DNA from: Candidatus Bathyarchaeota archaeon
Lineage (GTDB): Archaea; Thermoproteota; Bathyarchaeia; TCS64
Length of the DNA stretch: 64,000 nt
NCBI GenBank assembly: GCA_014730055.1
Contig: WJIV01000067.1
Span: 1-64,000 of the forward strand
Direction of reading: 5' to 3'
Shown here: one piece after another, positions 15,547-24,151 of the stretch
Layout: each line of letters opens with the position of its first letter
Numbering within the stretch: position 1 is the stretch's first letter
Notes under the pieces: model-generated
The model's input: the letters and a program-made list of their open reading frames with translations, nothing else
The model's database searches: none
Told to the model about the DNA's origin: nothing
Position numbers and translations under genes: made by a program

Positions 15547-16811
15547 AAGCAGTTATATTAACAGCTGGTAAAGGAACGAGACTCAGACCTCTTACAGACA
15601 ATACACCCAAGCCCATGCTTCCAGTAGCTGGAAAGCCTCTACTGGAGTGGATGATAGAACGTGTCAGGGAAGCTGGCGTCGGAGAGGTTCTAGTAGTTAC
15701 AAACTACCTCGAGGACCAGATCAAAGATTACTTCCAAGATGGAACTGGTTTTGGAATTGATATTTCGTATCGAACTCAGAAAGAAGCTCTAGGAACTGCC
15801 AATGCGATTTATGAGGCAATGGAATGGGTCGGGGATAACTATTTCCTTAGTCTATATGGGGATCACTACCTGGAAAAGGGTACTTTGGTGAAATTAATGA
15901 AAGCTCATAAAGAGGAGGAGACGACTGTTGCCTCAATTAGGGTCGAAGATCCGAGCCAGTATGGTGCTTTTGGATTAGATGGGGAAAAAATCACTAAGGT
16001 TGTTGAGAAGCCCCCAAAAGGAAAAGCACCAAGTAGCTACGCTAATGTCGGCATCTATATTTTTCCACCGGAGGTTTTCTGGCACATTGAAGAGACATCA
16101 AAGAGCCCTCGAGGGGAATACGAGATCACAGATACGATGCAACGAATGATCAATGCAGGATTAACTTTAAGAAAATATGAACTAAACCATAATGACTGGC
16201 TGGACATTGGACTTCCTTGGAACCTGCTCGAAGCAAATGAAAGGGCAATGAAACATATTGAGAAAAAAATCGAAGGCGAGGTCGAGCAAGGGGTCCAAGT
16301 AAAAGGCCCAGTATGGTTAAAGAAGGATGCAGTTCTAAGATCCGGAACCTACATTGAGGGCCCTGTGGTAATTGGGGAAGGGAGTGATATTGGCCCCAAT
16401 TGTTACATAAGATCATACACGAACCTAGGGGTAGGTGTTAGAATTGGAAATGCCTGTGAAGTTAAAAATAGTATAATAATGGATAACACCCACGCAGCCC
16501 ATCTCAGCTATATAGGCGATAGTATAGTGGGAAAGAACTGCAATCTGGGAGCAGGTACCATAACGGCGAACTTGAGGTTTGATAAGACACCAATAGAATT
16601 GAACATAAAAGGAGAAAGGATGAGTAGTGGAAGGAAAAAACTGGGAATTATTATGGGTGATGAATGCCAAACAGGGATAAATGTTAGCTTCCACCCTGGA
16701 GTCATTGTAGGTTCAGGTGCCTGGATAGCACCAGGGCTAACAATCCAGAGAGATGTCGACCCTCAAATCATCAAATACTTCTTCCCAGAACACCAGGAGA
16801 GAAGGAGATAA
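15543..16811 (+). CDS. glmU: Bifunctional GlmU-type sugar-1-phosphate nucleotidyltransferase/acetyltransferase
   Basis: 422 residues. The N-terminal nucleotidyltransferase domain has the signature LTAGKGTRLRPLT and KPMLPVAGKP, LYGDHY as metal/substrate motif and VVEKP. The C-terminal left-handed beta-helix (from about residue 250) has hexapeptide repeats, including GPVVIGEGSDIGPNCYI and NLGAGTITANLRFD, typical of archaeal GlmU-like proteins such as the Sulfolobus ST0452 type. It should acetylate glucosamine-1-phosphate and then add UMP to give UDP-GlcNAc, the precursor of glycan chains. Coupled to glmM by a 4-base overlap. An alternative nucleotide or sugar (dTDP-glucose) is known for relatives. 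Confidence 0.9.
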   Translation: MKAVILTAGKGTRLRPLTDNTPKPMLPVAGKPLLEWMIERVREAGVGEVLVVTNYLEDQIKDYFQDGTGFGIDISYRTQKEALGTANAIYEAMEWVGDNYFLSLYGDHYLEKGTLVKLMKAHKEEETTVASIRVEDPSQYGAFGLDGEKITKVVEKPPKGKAPSSYANVGIYIFPPEVFWHIEETSKSPRGEYEITDTMQRMINAGLTLRKYELNHNDWLDIGLPWNLLEANERAMKHIEKKIEGEVEQGVQVKGPVWLKKDAVLRSGTYIEGPVVIGEGSDIGPNCYIRSYTNLGVGVRIGNACEVKNSIIMDNTHAAHLSYIGDSIVGKNCNLGAGTITANLRFDKTPIELNIKGERMSSGRKKLGIIMGDECQTGINVSFHPGVIVGSGAWIAPGLTIQRDVDPQIIKYFFPEHQERRR

Positions 16812-16856
16812 ACCCTTATTATTAATAATGATCGAATAAAGCAAAGAAGCGATAAA

Positions 16857-17174
16857 ATGGAGAAAGAAGAATTCAAGAAACGTTTCCCAACCCTAGCGAA
16901 GGAAATCGAGGAAGGAGAGGGTAAAGCGGGACTAAATTTCCAAGTAGAAAAACCAGAGCCAAAAAGGAAGTTCGCCGGCTATGATCCTGACATAGTTGAC
17001 TTTCTCCGGAGATGCAATACTGAAGAAGAAGCATTAGAAATTATAGAATATATGAAAGACAGGGACGAGATAACCGACGAAGAAGCTAATCAATACCTAG
17101 AAAAACTGAAAGAAGAAGGACTCAGAAGCTTTGGGACCAAAAAAAGTCCAGGTTATTACGAGAAAGAAGGATAA
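16857..17174 (+). CDS. DUF2095 family protein
   Basis: 105-residue archaeal protein matching DUF2095: opening EEFKKRFPTLAKEIEEGEG, middle GYDPDIVDFLRRCNTEEEALEIIEY and C-terminal LRSFGTKKSPGYYEKEG, all characteristic of the family. Highly charged, mainly helical, cytosolic, function unknown. It has its own leader after glmU. Confidence 0.85.
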   Translation: MEKEEFKKRFPTLAKEIEEGEGKAGLNFQVEKPEPKRKFAGYDPDIVDFLRRCNTEEEALEIIEYMKDRDEITDEEANQYLEKLKEEGLRSFGTKKSPGYYEKEG

Positions 17175-17300
17175 AACATAATAAAATTGGGGCTTATATT
17201 TTCCTTGTAGCTGTTTTTCCGAGTCATTATAACGGTTCATTTATTTCGCTCTATCCAATAAGTTTAAGGTACACAAAATCCCAACATATTCGGTGTATAC

Positions 17301-18512
17301 TTGGCAAAAACTGTAGGACTGGTAGGAAAAGCGAACGTCGGGAAAAGTACGTTCTTTGGAGCTGCTACTCTTAAGCCCGTTGAGATCGCAGGGTTTCCAT
17401 TCACCACAATTAAGGCAGATAGAGGAATAGGGTATATTAGAGCAGCCTGCGTCTGCAGGGAACTTGAGGTGGAAGATAACCCCGTTAACAGTGCTTGTGT
17501 TAATGGCACCAGACTGATCCCTGTTGATATAATAGATACACCCGGTCTAATTCCAGGGGCCCATCAAGGAAAGGGATTAGGAAATCAATTTCTCGATGAA
17601 GTGAGAAGAGCAGATGCATTAATAGTAGTAGCAGATGCTTCTGGCTGCACTGATATCAGCGGCCAGGTTTGTGATCCGATGACCCACGACCCAATTGAAG
17701 ACGTCGAGATGTTCGAGGAGGAGTTCGATCTATGGCTATATTCTCTCATCTTAAAGGACTGGGACAGGATAACAAGGACAGCCCAGTCAAAAAAAGAACC
17801 ATTAGAGAGACATCTAGAGGAGAAACTTACTGGCCTAGGGATTAATAGGTTTCAGATAAAAGAAGCTGCAATGGCAGCAGAGCTGGATTCCTACAAAGCT
17901 AGCCACTGGGAACCAGAAGAGATAAGAAAATTTGTCACAGAACTGAGGAAAACCAGCAAACCATTGATCGTAGCAGCCAATAAAGCCGATCGGGATGGCG
18001 CAGAGATTAACGTAGAGAGGTTAAGGGAGGCAGGCTACGAGGTAATACCAACTTGCGCTGAAGCCGAGTTAGCTCTTAGAAGAGCAGCCGAAGCAGGTCT
18101 CGTTGAATATACACCAGGAGATAGCAACTTTACGATCAATAACCCAGAAAAACTAAATGAAGCCCAGATAAAGGCTCTGGAAAGGATTAGAGAGAAAGTA
18201 TTCGAGAAATGGGGTAATACAGGGCTCCAAGACGCACTCAATCAGTCATTCTTCAAGTTGCTTAACATGGTAATTGTCTACCCAGTGGAGGACTCAGATA
18301 AGCTAACAAACCATCAGGGACAGGTCTTGCCGGACTGTTATCTGGTACCTAGAGGGACCACGGCTAAACAGTTTGCTGGAGAAATTCATAGCGATCTTCA
18401 GGAGGGCTTCCTGTTCGCGGTTGACGCTAGGTCAAAGAAACGTCTAGGAGATAGCTATATCCTTGAGGATAACGATATAATTCAGATAGTGTCGGCTAAA
18501 GGCCGAAAGTAG
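17301..18512 (+). CDS. OBG-family GTPase, archaeal YchF-like (Ygr210 type) with TGS domain
   Basis: 403-residue GTPase. G1 is GKANVGKST (9-17), Switch I region GFPFTTIK, G3 DTPGLIPGAHQGKGLG, and G4 NKAD. A C-terminal TGS domain (about 330-400, VPRGTTAKQFAGEIHSDLQEGFLFAVDA) is present, as in archaeal relatives of yeast Ygr210 and bacterial YchF. Such proteins bind the ribosome or translation factors. A cysteine-containing insertion lies between G1 and G3 (ACVCRELE ... SACVNG). The TTG start has GGTG six bases upstream. SerA follows 10 bases after. Confidence 0.9.
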   Translation: MAKTVGLVGKANVGKSTFFGAATLKPVEIAGFPFTTIKADRGIGYIRAACVCRELEVEDNPVNSACVNGTRLIPVDIIDTPGLIPGAHQGKGLGNQFLDEVRRADALIVVADASGCTDISGQVCDPMTHDPIEDVEMFEEEFDLWLYSLILKDWDRITRTAQSKKEPLERHLEEKLTGLGINRFQIKEAAMAAELDSYKASHWEPEEIRKFVTELRKTSKPLIVAANKADRDGAEINVERLREAGYEVIPTCAEAELALRRAAEAGLVEYTPGDSNFTINNPEKLNEAQIKALERIREKVFEKWGNTGLQDALNQSFFKLLNMVIVYPVEDSDKLTNHQGQVLPDCYLVPRGTTAKQFAGEIHSDLQEGFLFAVDARSKKRLGDSYILEDNDIIQIVSAKGRK

Positions 18513-18522
18513 GAGACATAAT

Positions 18523-19440
18523 ATGGTTAAGATACTAATTTGCGACCCAATACATGAGGAAGGTATGAAATTGTTGGAGAAGGCAGGTTTTGATGTCGAT
18601 GAGAAACCTGATATTTCTCATGAGGAGCTTGGTAATATAATCGGAGTATATGATGGTATTATTGTAAGAAGCGCCACGAAAGTAACCCGAGATATCCTGG
18701 AGAATCCAGGAAAGTTAAAGGCTATAGCACGTGCAGGGGTAGGACTGGACAACATTGACCTCGATAAGGCCAAAGAAAAAGATATCAAGATATTCAATAG
18801 CCCAGAAGCTCCATGTAACGCAGTAGCTGAGTTGGTCCTTGGATTCATCATCACATTAGCTCGAAATATTACTCAAGCAGACTCGAGCATGAAGGAAGGG
18901 AAGTGGGAGAAAAGGAAGCTTACCGGTATCGAGATCACGGGCAAAAAACTTGGTATCATAGGATTCGGTAGGATTGGATACAACCTAGGTAGCAAAGCAA
19001 AATCGTTGGGAATGGAGGTTCTCGCATTCGATGTTGCCATGGACAAGTTAAGGCATTTCGTTGAGGAGATAGGTGCAAAAGAAGTTGATTTAGAAACTCT
19101 AATTGCAAACTCGGATTTTATTAGCATTCACGTTCCTCTTCTACCCCAAACAAAGCACATGATCAGCTCGAAAGAATTTGATTCTATGAAGGATGGAGTC
19201 TATATCATTAATGCCGCTAGGGGCGGTGTAATCGATGAAAAAGCCCTGAAAGAAGCATTAAGGTCAGGTAAAGTAGCTGGGGCGGGCTTAGACGTTTTTG
19301 AGAGTGAACCGGATCCAGACCCGGAACTCGTAAAAAACCCCAATCTGGTAGCAACCCCCCACATAGGAGCTGGGACAGAGGAAGCTCAGATTGCTAACAG
19401 CACAATAGTCGCAGATAAGTTAATAGATTTCTTAAAGTAA
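18523..19440 (+). CDS. serA: D-3-phosphoglycerate dehydrogenase (short form)
   Basis: 305-residue D-2-hydroxyacid dehydrogenase, most like the serine-pathway enzyme that oxidises 3-phosphoglycerate with NAD. Nucleotide-binding GFGRIG at 147-152; catalytic R233 (NAARGG), E262 (FESEPD) and H280 (ATPHIGAGT). It lacks the C-terminal ACT regulatory domain of long SerA forms, so no allosteric serine control is expected. AGGAG precedes the ATG. Other hydroxyacids cannot be excluded from sequence alone. Confidence 0.85.
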   Translation: MVKILICDPIHEEGMKLLEKAGFDVDEKPDISHEELGNIIGVYDGIIVRSATKVTRDILENPGKLKAIARAGVGLDNIDLDKAKEKDIKIFNSPEAPCNAVAELVLGFIITLARNITQADSSMKEGKWEKRKLTGIEITGKKLGIIGFGRIGYNLGSKAKSLGMEVLAFDVAMDKLRHFVEEIGAKEVDLETLIANSDFISIHVPLLPQTKHMISSKEFDSMKDGVYIINAARGGVIDEKALKEALRSGKVAGAGLDVFESEPDPDPELVKNPNLVATPHIGAGTEEAQIANSTIVADKLIDFLK

Positions 19441-19452
19441 CTATTGTAATTA

Positions 19453-19459
19453 TTTTTTT
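19453..19459 (+). terminator. Poly-T terminator after serA
   Basis: Seven T on the coding strand 13 bases after the serA stop in an AT-rich spacer; a typical archaeal termination signal. Confidence 0.4.
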
Positions 19460-19515
19460 CAAAAAACCTATAGTATAATTCTTATTTCAGTTTCCTTAGG
19501 GTTTTATTCAGTTTA

Positions 19516-20793
19516 ATGATCACTATAATAGGTGCAGGACTAGCTGGATTGAGTGCGGCTTATCACTCAGATTCAGAATACTTGTTACTTGAGCGTGAGG
19601 ACTCTCCTGGCGGCTTGAGTAAGAGCGTTGAGATTAAAAGATATATATTCGATTATGCGCCACATATTTTATTCACTAAAGACCCGTACGTCCAACAATT
19701 ATGGAAAGATCTTCTACAGAATAACATGATAACACAGAGAAGAAAGGCTTTCATCTATATGCGGGATACCTTTGTCGAGTACCCTTTTGAGGCTAACCTA
19801 GCCCCGTTACCGAAGGAGATAATTGATGACTGCATAGAGGGGGTTAAAAATAAGCTTGACTTTAAGCCACAAAATTTCCGAGAATGGATACTTACAACTT
19901 TCGGAGATGGAGTAGCTAAACACTATATGATACCCTACAACGAGAAAATTTGGAAATACCCTCTATCAAAAATCAATACAGACTGGATAGAAGGTAGAGT
20001 ACCTACACCCAGTATAAAAGATATGAAGAAGGGTGCTGCAGGACAGCAAGAGAAAAACTTTGGGCCAAACGCCTTTTTCCATTATCCTAAATTTGGTGGG
20101 ATTGGAAGTTTAGCTGAATCATTATCAGATAAAGTTAAGGTATCATACAATTCAGAAGTTAAAGATCTCAGAATTACAGAGGATGGAGTTGAGACTACTT
20201 TTGTGAAAAATGATGTTGAGAAAAGAATTACTTCTGGAAAGTTATTATCCAGTCTACCTCTTCCAGACTTAATCGGCAGAATAGATGATGTACCAAGCGA
20301 TATCTCAAAGGCTTCAAGTGAATTAATATACAATTCTCTTGTTTGTGTGAATCTTGGTGTGAACAGACCTAATATTATCGATAAACATTGGCTATATTTC
20401 CCAGAGGGAGACTTGGTCTTTAATCGTATCAGTTTTCCAATGAATTTTTCACCTTATACAACACCCGAAGGAAAAAGCAGTTTACTTGTAGAAGTCACAT
20501 ATAGGGATCAGATTATAGAGGAAGAGGAGGTAGTATCGATGGTTCTAAACGACTTAATAGATATCGATATCTTGGATAAGCAAGATAACATAGAAGTATG
20601 CGATTCAGCAGTATTCGAATACGCGTACGTGATCTATGACCTCAAACACAGGGAAAACGTCACAGCTATACATAAATATTTAATTGAGAACAATATTGTT
20701 CCTATCGGTAGATTCGGTGAGTGGGAGTATTACAATATGGATAAAGCAATCCTTTCAGGGAAGGATGGAATAGAGAGGATTAAGAGTCTATGA
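19516..20793 (+). CDS. FAD-dependent protoporphyrinogen-oxidase/UDP-galactopyranose-mutase-like protein
   Basis: 425-residue flavoprotein. The N-terminal dinucleotide-binding motif is IIGAGLAGLSAAY, followed by LLLEREDSPGGLSKS, which matches the amine-oxidase/protoporphyrinogen-oxidase/UGM superfamily. The C terminus NIVPIGRFGEWEYYNMDKAI is the flavin-binding end of the sugar-linked subgroup. It overlaps a family 2 glycosyltransferase by 4 bases. That pairing points to glycan precursor work (a nucleotide-sugar or polyprenyl-linked sugar) rather than haem synthesis; this is inference from context. Confidence 0.75.
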   Translation: MITIIGAGLAGLSAAYHSDSEYLLLEREDSPGGLSKSVEIKRYIFDYAPHILFTKDPYVQQLWKDLLQNNMITQRRKAFIYMRDTFVEYPFEANLAPLPKEIIDDCIEGVKNKLDFKPQNFREWILTTFGDGVAKHYMIPYNEKIWKYPLSKINTDWIEGRVPTPSIKDMKKGAAGQQEKNFGPNAFFHYPKFGGIGSLAESLSDKVKVSYNSEVKDLRITEDGVETTFVKNDVEKRITSGKLLSSLPLPDLIGRIDDVPSDISKASSELIYNSLVCVNLGVNRPNIIDKHWLYFPEGDLVFNRISFPMNFSPYTTPEGKSSLLVEVTYRDQIIEEEEVVSMVLNDLIDIDILDKQDNIEVCDSAVFEYAYVIYDLKHRENVTAIHKYLIENNIVPIGRFGEWEYYNMDKAILSGKDGIERIKSL

Positions 20794-21524
20794 CAAGGAT
20801 ATCAGTTGTTGTTCCAACCTATAATGAAGAAAAAAACATAGAGAAGTGCCTCGTAGCACTACTAAACCAATCATTACCCAAAGATAATTACGAGATCATT
20901 GTAGTGGATGGTAATAGCTACGATAATACATATGAGATCGCAAAGTCATATGCTGATAAAGTCATTCAGCAGATAAGTCATGGAGTCGGTGGCGCCAGAA
21001 ATGATGGTGTTGATGTAGCACAAGGAGAGATAGTTGCTACTACTGACGCGGACTGTGAACCTTTTGAAGAATGGCTCGAAGTTATCTGTAAAAAGTTTGA
21101 GGATGAATCGGTCGTAGCATTAACAGGTATACTGAAACCATACGACTTTACTGAAATGAACAAAATTGAGATATTTATCTATAAGCGGCTATTCGATGCC
21201 TCAAACTGGCTTCTGGTGGTTTTCAGCTGGATTGGACATTATCACCTATGTGGAGCAAACAGCGCATTTCGAAAAGATGTATTCCAAAAAGTCGGAGGAT
21301 ACCTACCACTTGCATATGCTGATGATGTAGAGATATTCAAACGGATAAAGAAAAAGGGAAAGATACTGCTGGACAGAAAAATGAAAATACGATACAGTGT
21401 AAGGAGAATTAAAAAATTAGGTTTAATGAACTATTTCTTCTTAATAATTAAGATGGACTGGAACATAATGGTCTTAGGCAATAAACCTACACAGGGTAAC
21501 TACTCAAAAATGGATTACGATTAA
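20790..21524 (+). CDS. Glycosyltransferase family 2
   Basis: 244-residue GT-A fold glycosyltransferase. Nucleotide-binding opening SVVVPTYNEEKNIEKCL, VVDGNSYDNT, and the metal-binding TTDADCEP around residue 88-95. A hydrophobic stretch near residues 135-152 (LLVVFSWIGHY) may sit at the membrane, and a basic C terminus follows. GANSAFRKDVF and ADDVEIFKR are the acceptor-side motifs of this family. Translationally coupled to the FAD protein. Product is probably a cell-surface or lipid-linked glycan. It ends 3 bases before the convergent eL15 stop. Confidence 0.9.
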   Translation: MTRISVVVPTYNEEKNIEKCLVALLNQSLPKDNYEIIVVDGNSYDNTYEIAKSYADKVIQQISHGVGGARNDGVDVAQGEIVATTDADCEPFEEWLEVICKKFEDESVVALTGILKPYDFTEMNKIEIFIYKRLFDASNWLLVVFSWIGHYHLCGANSAFRKDVFQKVGGYLPLAYADDVEIFKRIKKKGKILLDRKMKIRYSVRRIKKLGLMNYFFLIIKMDWNIMVLGNKPTQGNYSKMDYD

Positions 21525-21527
21525 GGT

Positions 21528-21983
21528 TTAATTTTTTCCAGCTATCCAGCCAACGTCTTTATCTGATTTTATTGCCGGATGATGAGGATCAACTAGGATA
21601 ACCTCGAACCACTTGTATCTTCCGTCCTGCCAGACCCAGTAGCTGTTTAAAACCTCTAGATTGGGGAACTTTCTGGCAACACGTTCCTCGGCCATTAGTT
21701 TTCTGCTCTTACTGGGAGTAAACTTTACTACACCCATACGTTTCTGGCTTCGCCCGAGAGTAGGTCTCCTCTTTCTTCTACCGCCTCGGCTTATACGAAT
21801 GCGAGCAACAACAAATCCCTTCTTAGCCTTGTAGCCCACAGCCCTTGCTCGATCAAGTCTGGTTGGTCTTTCAATTCTAGTAATTGAAGGCTGTCTTCTC
21901 CATATTATTGCCCTATCTCTCATGACATCTTGAATATAGCTATTTTCCGGGCGTTTCCATGCATCCCTGAGGTATTTGTACAT
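21528..21983 (-). CDS. rpl15e: Ribosomal protein eL15, C-terminally short
   Basis: Large-subunit ribosomal protein. Family sequence is clear throughout: [75 protein letters not shown] and [17 protein letters not shown]. It stops at 151 residues with WIAGKN, where archaeal eL15 normally continues about 40 more residues with a basic HRGRxFRGLTSAG tail that enters 23S rRNA. Other reading frames after the stop do not encode that tail. AAAGGAG precedes the ATG. The stop abuts the convergent glycosyltransferase gene. Confidence 0.95.
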   Translation of the reverse strand: MYKYLRDAWKRPENSYIQDVMRDRAIIWRRQPSITRIERPTRLDRARAVGYKAKKGFVVARIRISRGGRRKRRPTLGRSQKRMGVVKFTPSKSRKLMAEERVARKFPNLEVLNSYWVWQDGRYKWFEVILVDPHHPAIKSDKDVGWIAGKN

Positions 21984-22074
21984 TGATTATTCTCCTTTAG
22001 GCTACCAGATTAGATTGGTTCGTATTAATAAAGGTATAGAAAAAGTTCAGAGAATAAAATATTGTTAGATTGTA

Positions 22075-24072
22075 TTATACGCCTATTATCGCGTATAATA
22101 TGAATAGAGGGGCAAATAACGAAGCAATCTGAGATATAACTGTCACCAGTGTATTTAATGATGGTCCTGCGGTGTCCTTGAAGGGATCTCCAACAGTGTC
22201 TCCGATTACTGCTGCCTTATGTGCATCTGAGCCTTTTCCTCCATAGTGACCAGATTCAATGTATTTCTTAGCGTTATCCCACAGCCCGCCTGAATTAGCC
22301 ATTAAGATCGCTAGGAAGAATCCGCTGAAGATGGCTCCGCTCAGGTAACCAGCCAGTGCCTTTACGCCTGCAACGAACCCCAGCACCAGAGTAGTTAATA
22401 TGCTGAATAATATTAGTGGAAGTAGCTCTCTAAGAGCACCACGAGTTGCCAGACTGATACATTTATCATAATCTGGCTTAGCGGTTCCTTCCATTAGTCC
22501 TGGGATCTCATCAAACTGTCTACGTATTTCCTCAATCATCCTATAAGCATTCTTAGATACACCTAACATAATCATCGCCGAGAAGATAATTGGAATACTC
22601 ATACCGATGAAAATCCCCATCATTACTAGCGGATCCATCATATCGAAAACAACTGTTTGTTGCAGGAGTTCTCTAATAATTTTCTGATAAGATGCTAAAA
22701 GAGCGATGGCTGTTAAGCCCGCTGCACCTATCGCGAAACCTTTTGTAATAGCTTTTGTCGTGTTTCCAGCAGCATCTATCTCATCAGTTATGTCAAGAAC
22801 AGTGTCACCGAGGTTTGCCATCTCTGCAATACCTCTAGCGTTATCTCCTATCGGTCCATAGGCATCTCCAGTTATTATTATTCCCGCTATACTAAGCATA
22901 CCTACAGCAGCTATACCTACACCGTAGACACCGTAAATCGAGTACGCCACTGCAGAACCTATACCTATACCTAATAGAGCTGGAAAGCAACTGATTAAGC
23001 CGTAAGAGAATCCCGTTAAAATGTTGACAGCTGCCCCGGTTTGTGATGATTCAGCTGTATTCTGAGCTGGTGAACGCTCTATTGAAGTATAGAAGTCAGA
23101 TGTCATGCCTATAACTATACCAGCGATTAAGCCAGCAAGATTACTGTACCATATTCTCATATCGTATTCAAAATACCATGTAGCTATGAAGGTTAATACG
23201 GCAAATGAAATCGCGGTCACGTAAGTTCCCAAATTCAAAGATTTCCCAGGGTTCCCTTCCTTACCCACCCTAACAACGGCTATACCGATGATTGACGCGA
23301 TTATTCCTAGACCAGCGTAAACAAGGGGCACAACCTCGAGGTAAATCTGGGAAGCTGCTCCTCCTAGTATCATGGCTGCCATTATCGCTGCGACATAGGA
23401 GTCAAAAAGATCTGCTCCTGACCCTGCGCAGTCTCCCACATTATCTCCAACGTTGTCTGCGATAACAGCAGGGTTTCTGGGGTCATCCTCTGGAATATCT
23501 AGTTCTACTTTTCCAACTAGGTCTGCTGCGATATCCGCAGTTTTCGTAAATATTCCACCTCCAGCTTTCATAAATAGTGTTAATGTGCTGGCACCGATGC
23601 TCATCCCTAATACTATTTCTGGATCTTTAGTGAGCCAATAGATGGTGCTGACACCAAGAAGTGCTAATCCAACGACCATCAGCCCCATTACGGCTCCCCC
23701 TCTGAATGCTATTGGGAAAGCTCTTATGAGACCCCCTTCTTTTGCTGCGTTGGCAGTACGAACATTAGCCCTTACCGCAATCTCCATACCGATTATCCCT
23801 GCGATGCCCGACAATATAGTACCAAAGACATAGGTGACTCCGATCTTCAGACCTAATGCTAATGATAATATTATAGCCATAACTCCCACGAAAATTCCCA
23901 GATACTGGTACTCTGTCTTTAGGAATGACCTTGACCCTTCTTGGATCCATCCCGCTATTTCCTTCATGCGGTCTGTACCTGCATCTTTCTCACTTACGTA
24001 ATTGAAAAGGAAAAATCCAATAAGGATTGAAATCACAGATGATATCGGTGCTATTAACCATGCATCTACCAA
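22075..24072 (-). CDS. hppA: Membrane-bound proton-pumping pyrophosphatase, K+-independent type
   Basis: 665-residue ion pump with about 16 transmembrane helices; hydrolyses PPi and moves H+ out. The catalytic signature is DLVGKVELDIPEDDPRNPAVIADN, shortened here to DLVGKVE and EDDPRNPAVIADN, followed by NVGDNVGDCAGSGADLFDSY. The helix segment GNTTKAITKGF (Lys at about residue 440) carries the Lys that marks K+-independent H+-PPases; K+-dependent enzymes have Ala there. The last helices hold GDTVGDPFKDTAGPSLN. The TTG start has GGAGAT 8 bases upstream. It would recover energy from PPi made by biosynthesis, for instance by NadC, Sat and acyl-CoA ligase. Confidence 0.95.
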   Translation of the reverse strand: MVDAWLIAPISSVISILIGFFLFNYVSEKDAGTDRMKEIAGWIQEGSRSFLKTEYQYLGIFVGVMAIILSLALGLKIGVTYVFGTILSGIAGIIGMEIAVRANVRTANAAKEGGLIRAFPIAFRGGAVMGLMVVGLALLGVSTIYWLTKDPEIVLGMSIGASTLTLFMKAGGGIFTKTADIAADLVGKVELDIPEDDPRNPAVIADNVGDNVGDCAGSGADLFDSYVAAIMAAMILGGAASQIYLEVVPLVYAGLGIIASIIGIAVVRVGKEGNPGKSLNLGTYVTAISFAVLTFIATWYFEYDMRIWYSNLAGLIAGIVIGMTSDFYTSIERSPAQNTAESSQTGAAVNILTGFSYGLISCFPALLGIGIGSAVAYSIYGVYGVGIAAVGMLSIAGIIITGDAYGPIGDNARGIAEMANLGDTVLDITDEIDAAGNTTKAITKGFAIGAAGLTAIALLASYQKIIRELLQQTVVFDMMDPLVMMGIFIGMSIPIIFSAMIMLGVSKNAYRMIEEIRRQFDEIPGLMEGTAKPDYDKCISLATRGALRELLPLILFSILTTLVLGFVAGVKALAGYLSGAIFSGFFLAILMANSGGLWDNAKKYIESGHYGGKGSDAHKAAVIGDTVGDPFKDTAGPSLNTLVTVISQIASLFAPLFILYAIIGV

Positions 24073-24151
24073 ACTAGTTTATCTCCTTCGACTCCGCCTT
24101 AATACGATGGAAACTCTATAAAAATATAGGGGCTAAAAAATTGGTTTACAC

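Noticed and set aside
16815..16826. AT-only palindrome ATTATTAATAAT before the DUF2095 gene
   Set aside because: Low-complexity AT sequence of this kind is expected by chance and no further symmetry surrounds it.
21484..21527. Frameshift in an A-run near the end of eL15 as the cause of the short tail
   Set aside because: Both alternative frames after the A-run lack the HRGRxFRGLTSAG-type tail, so one indel does not restore it.
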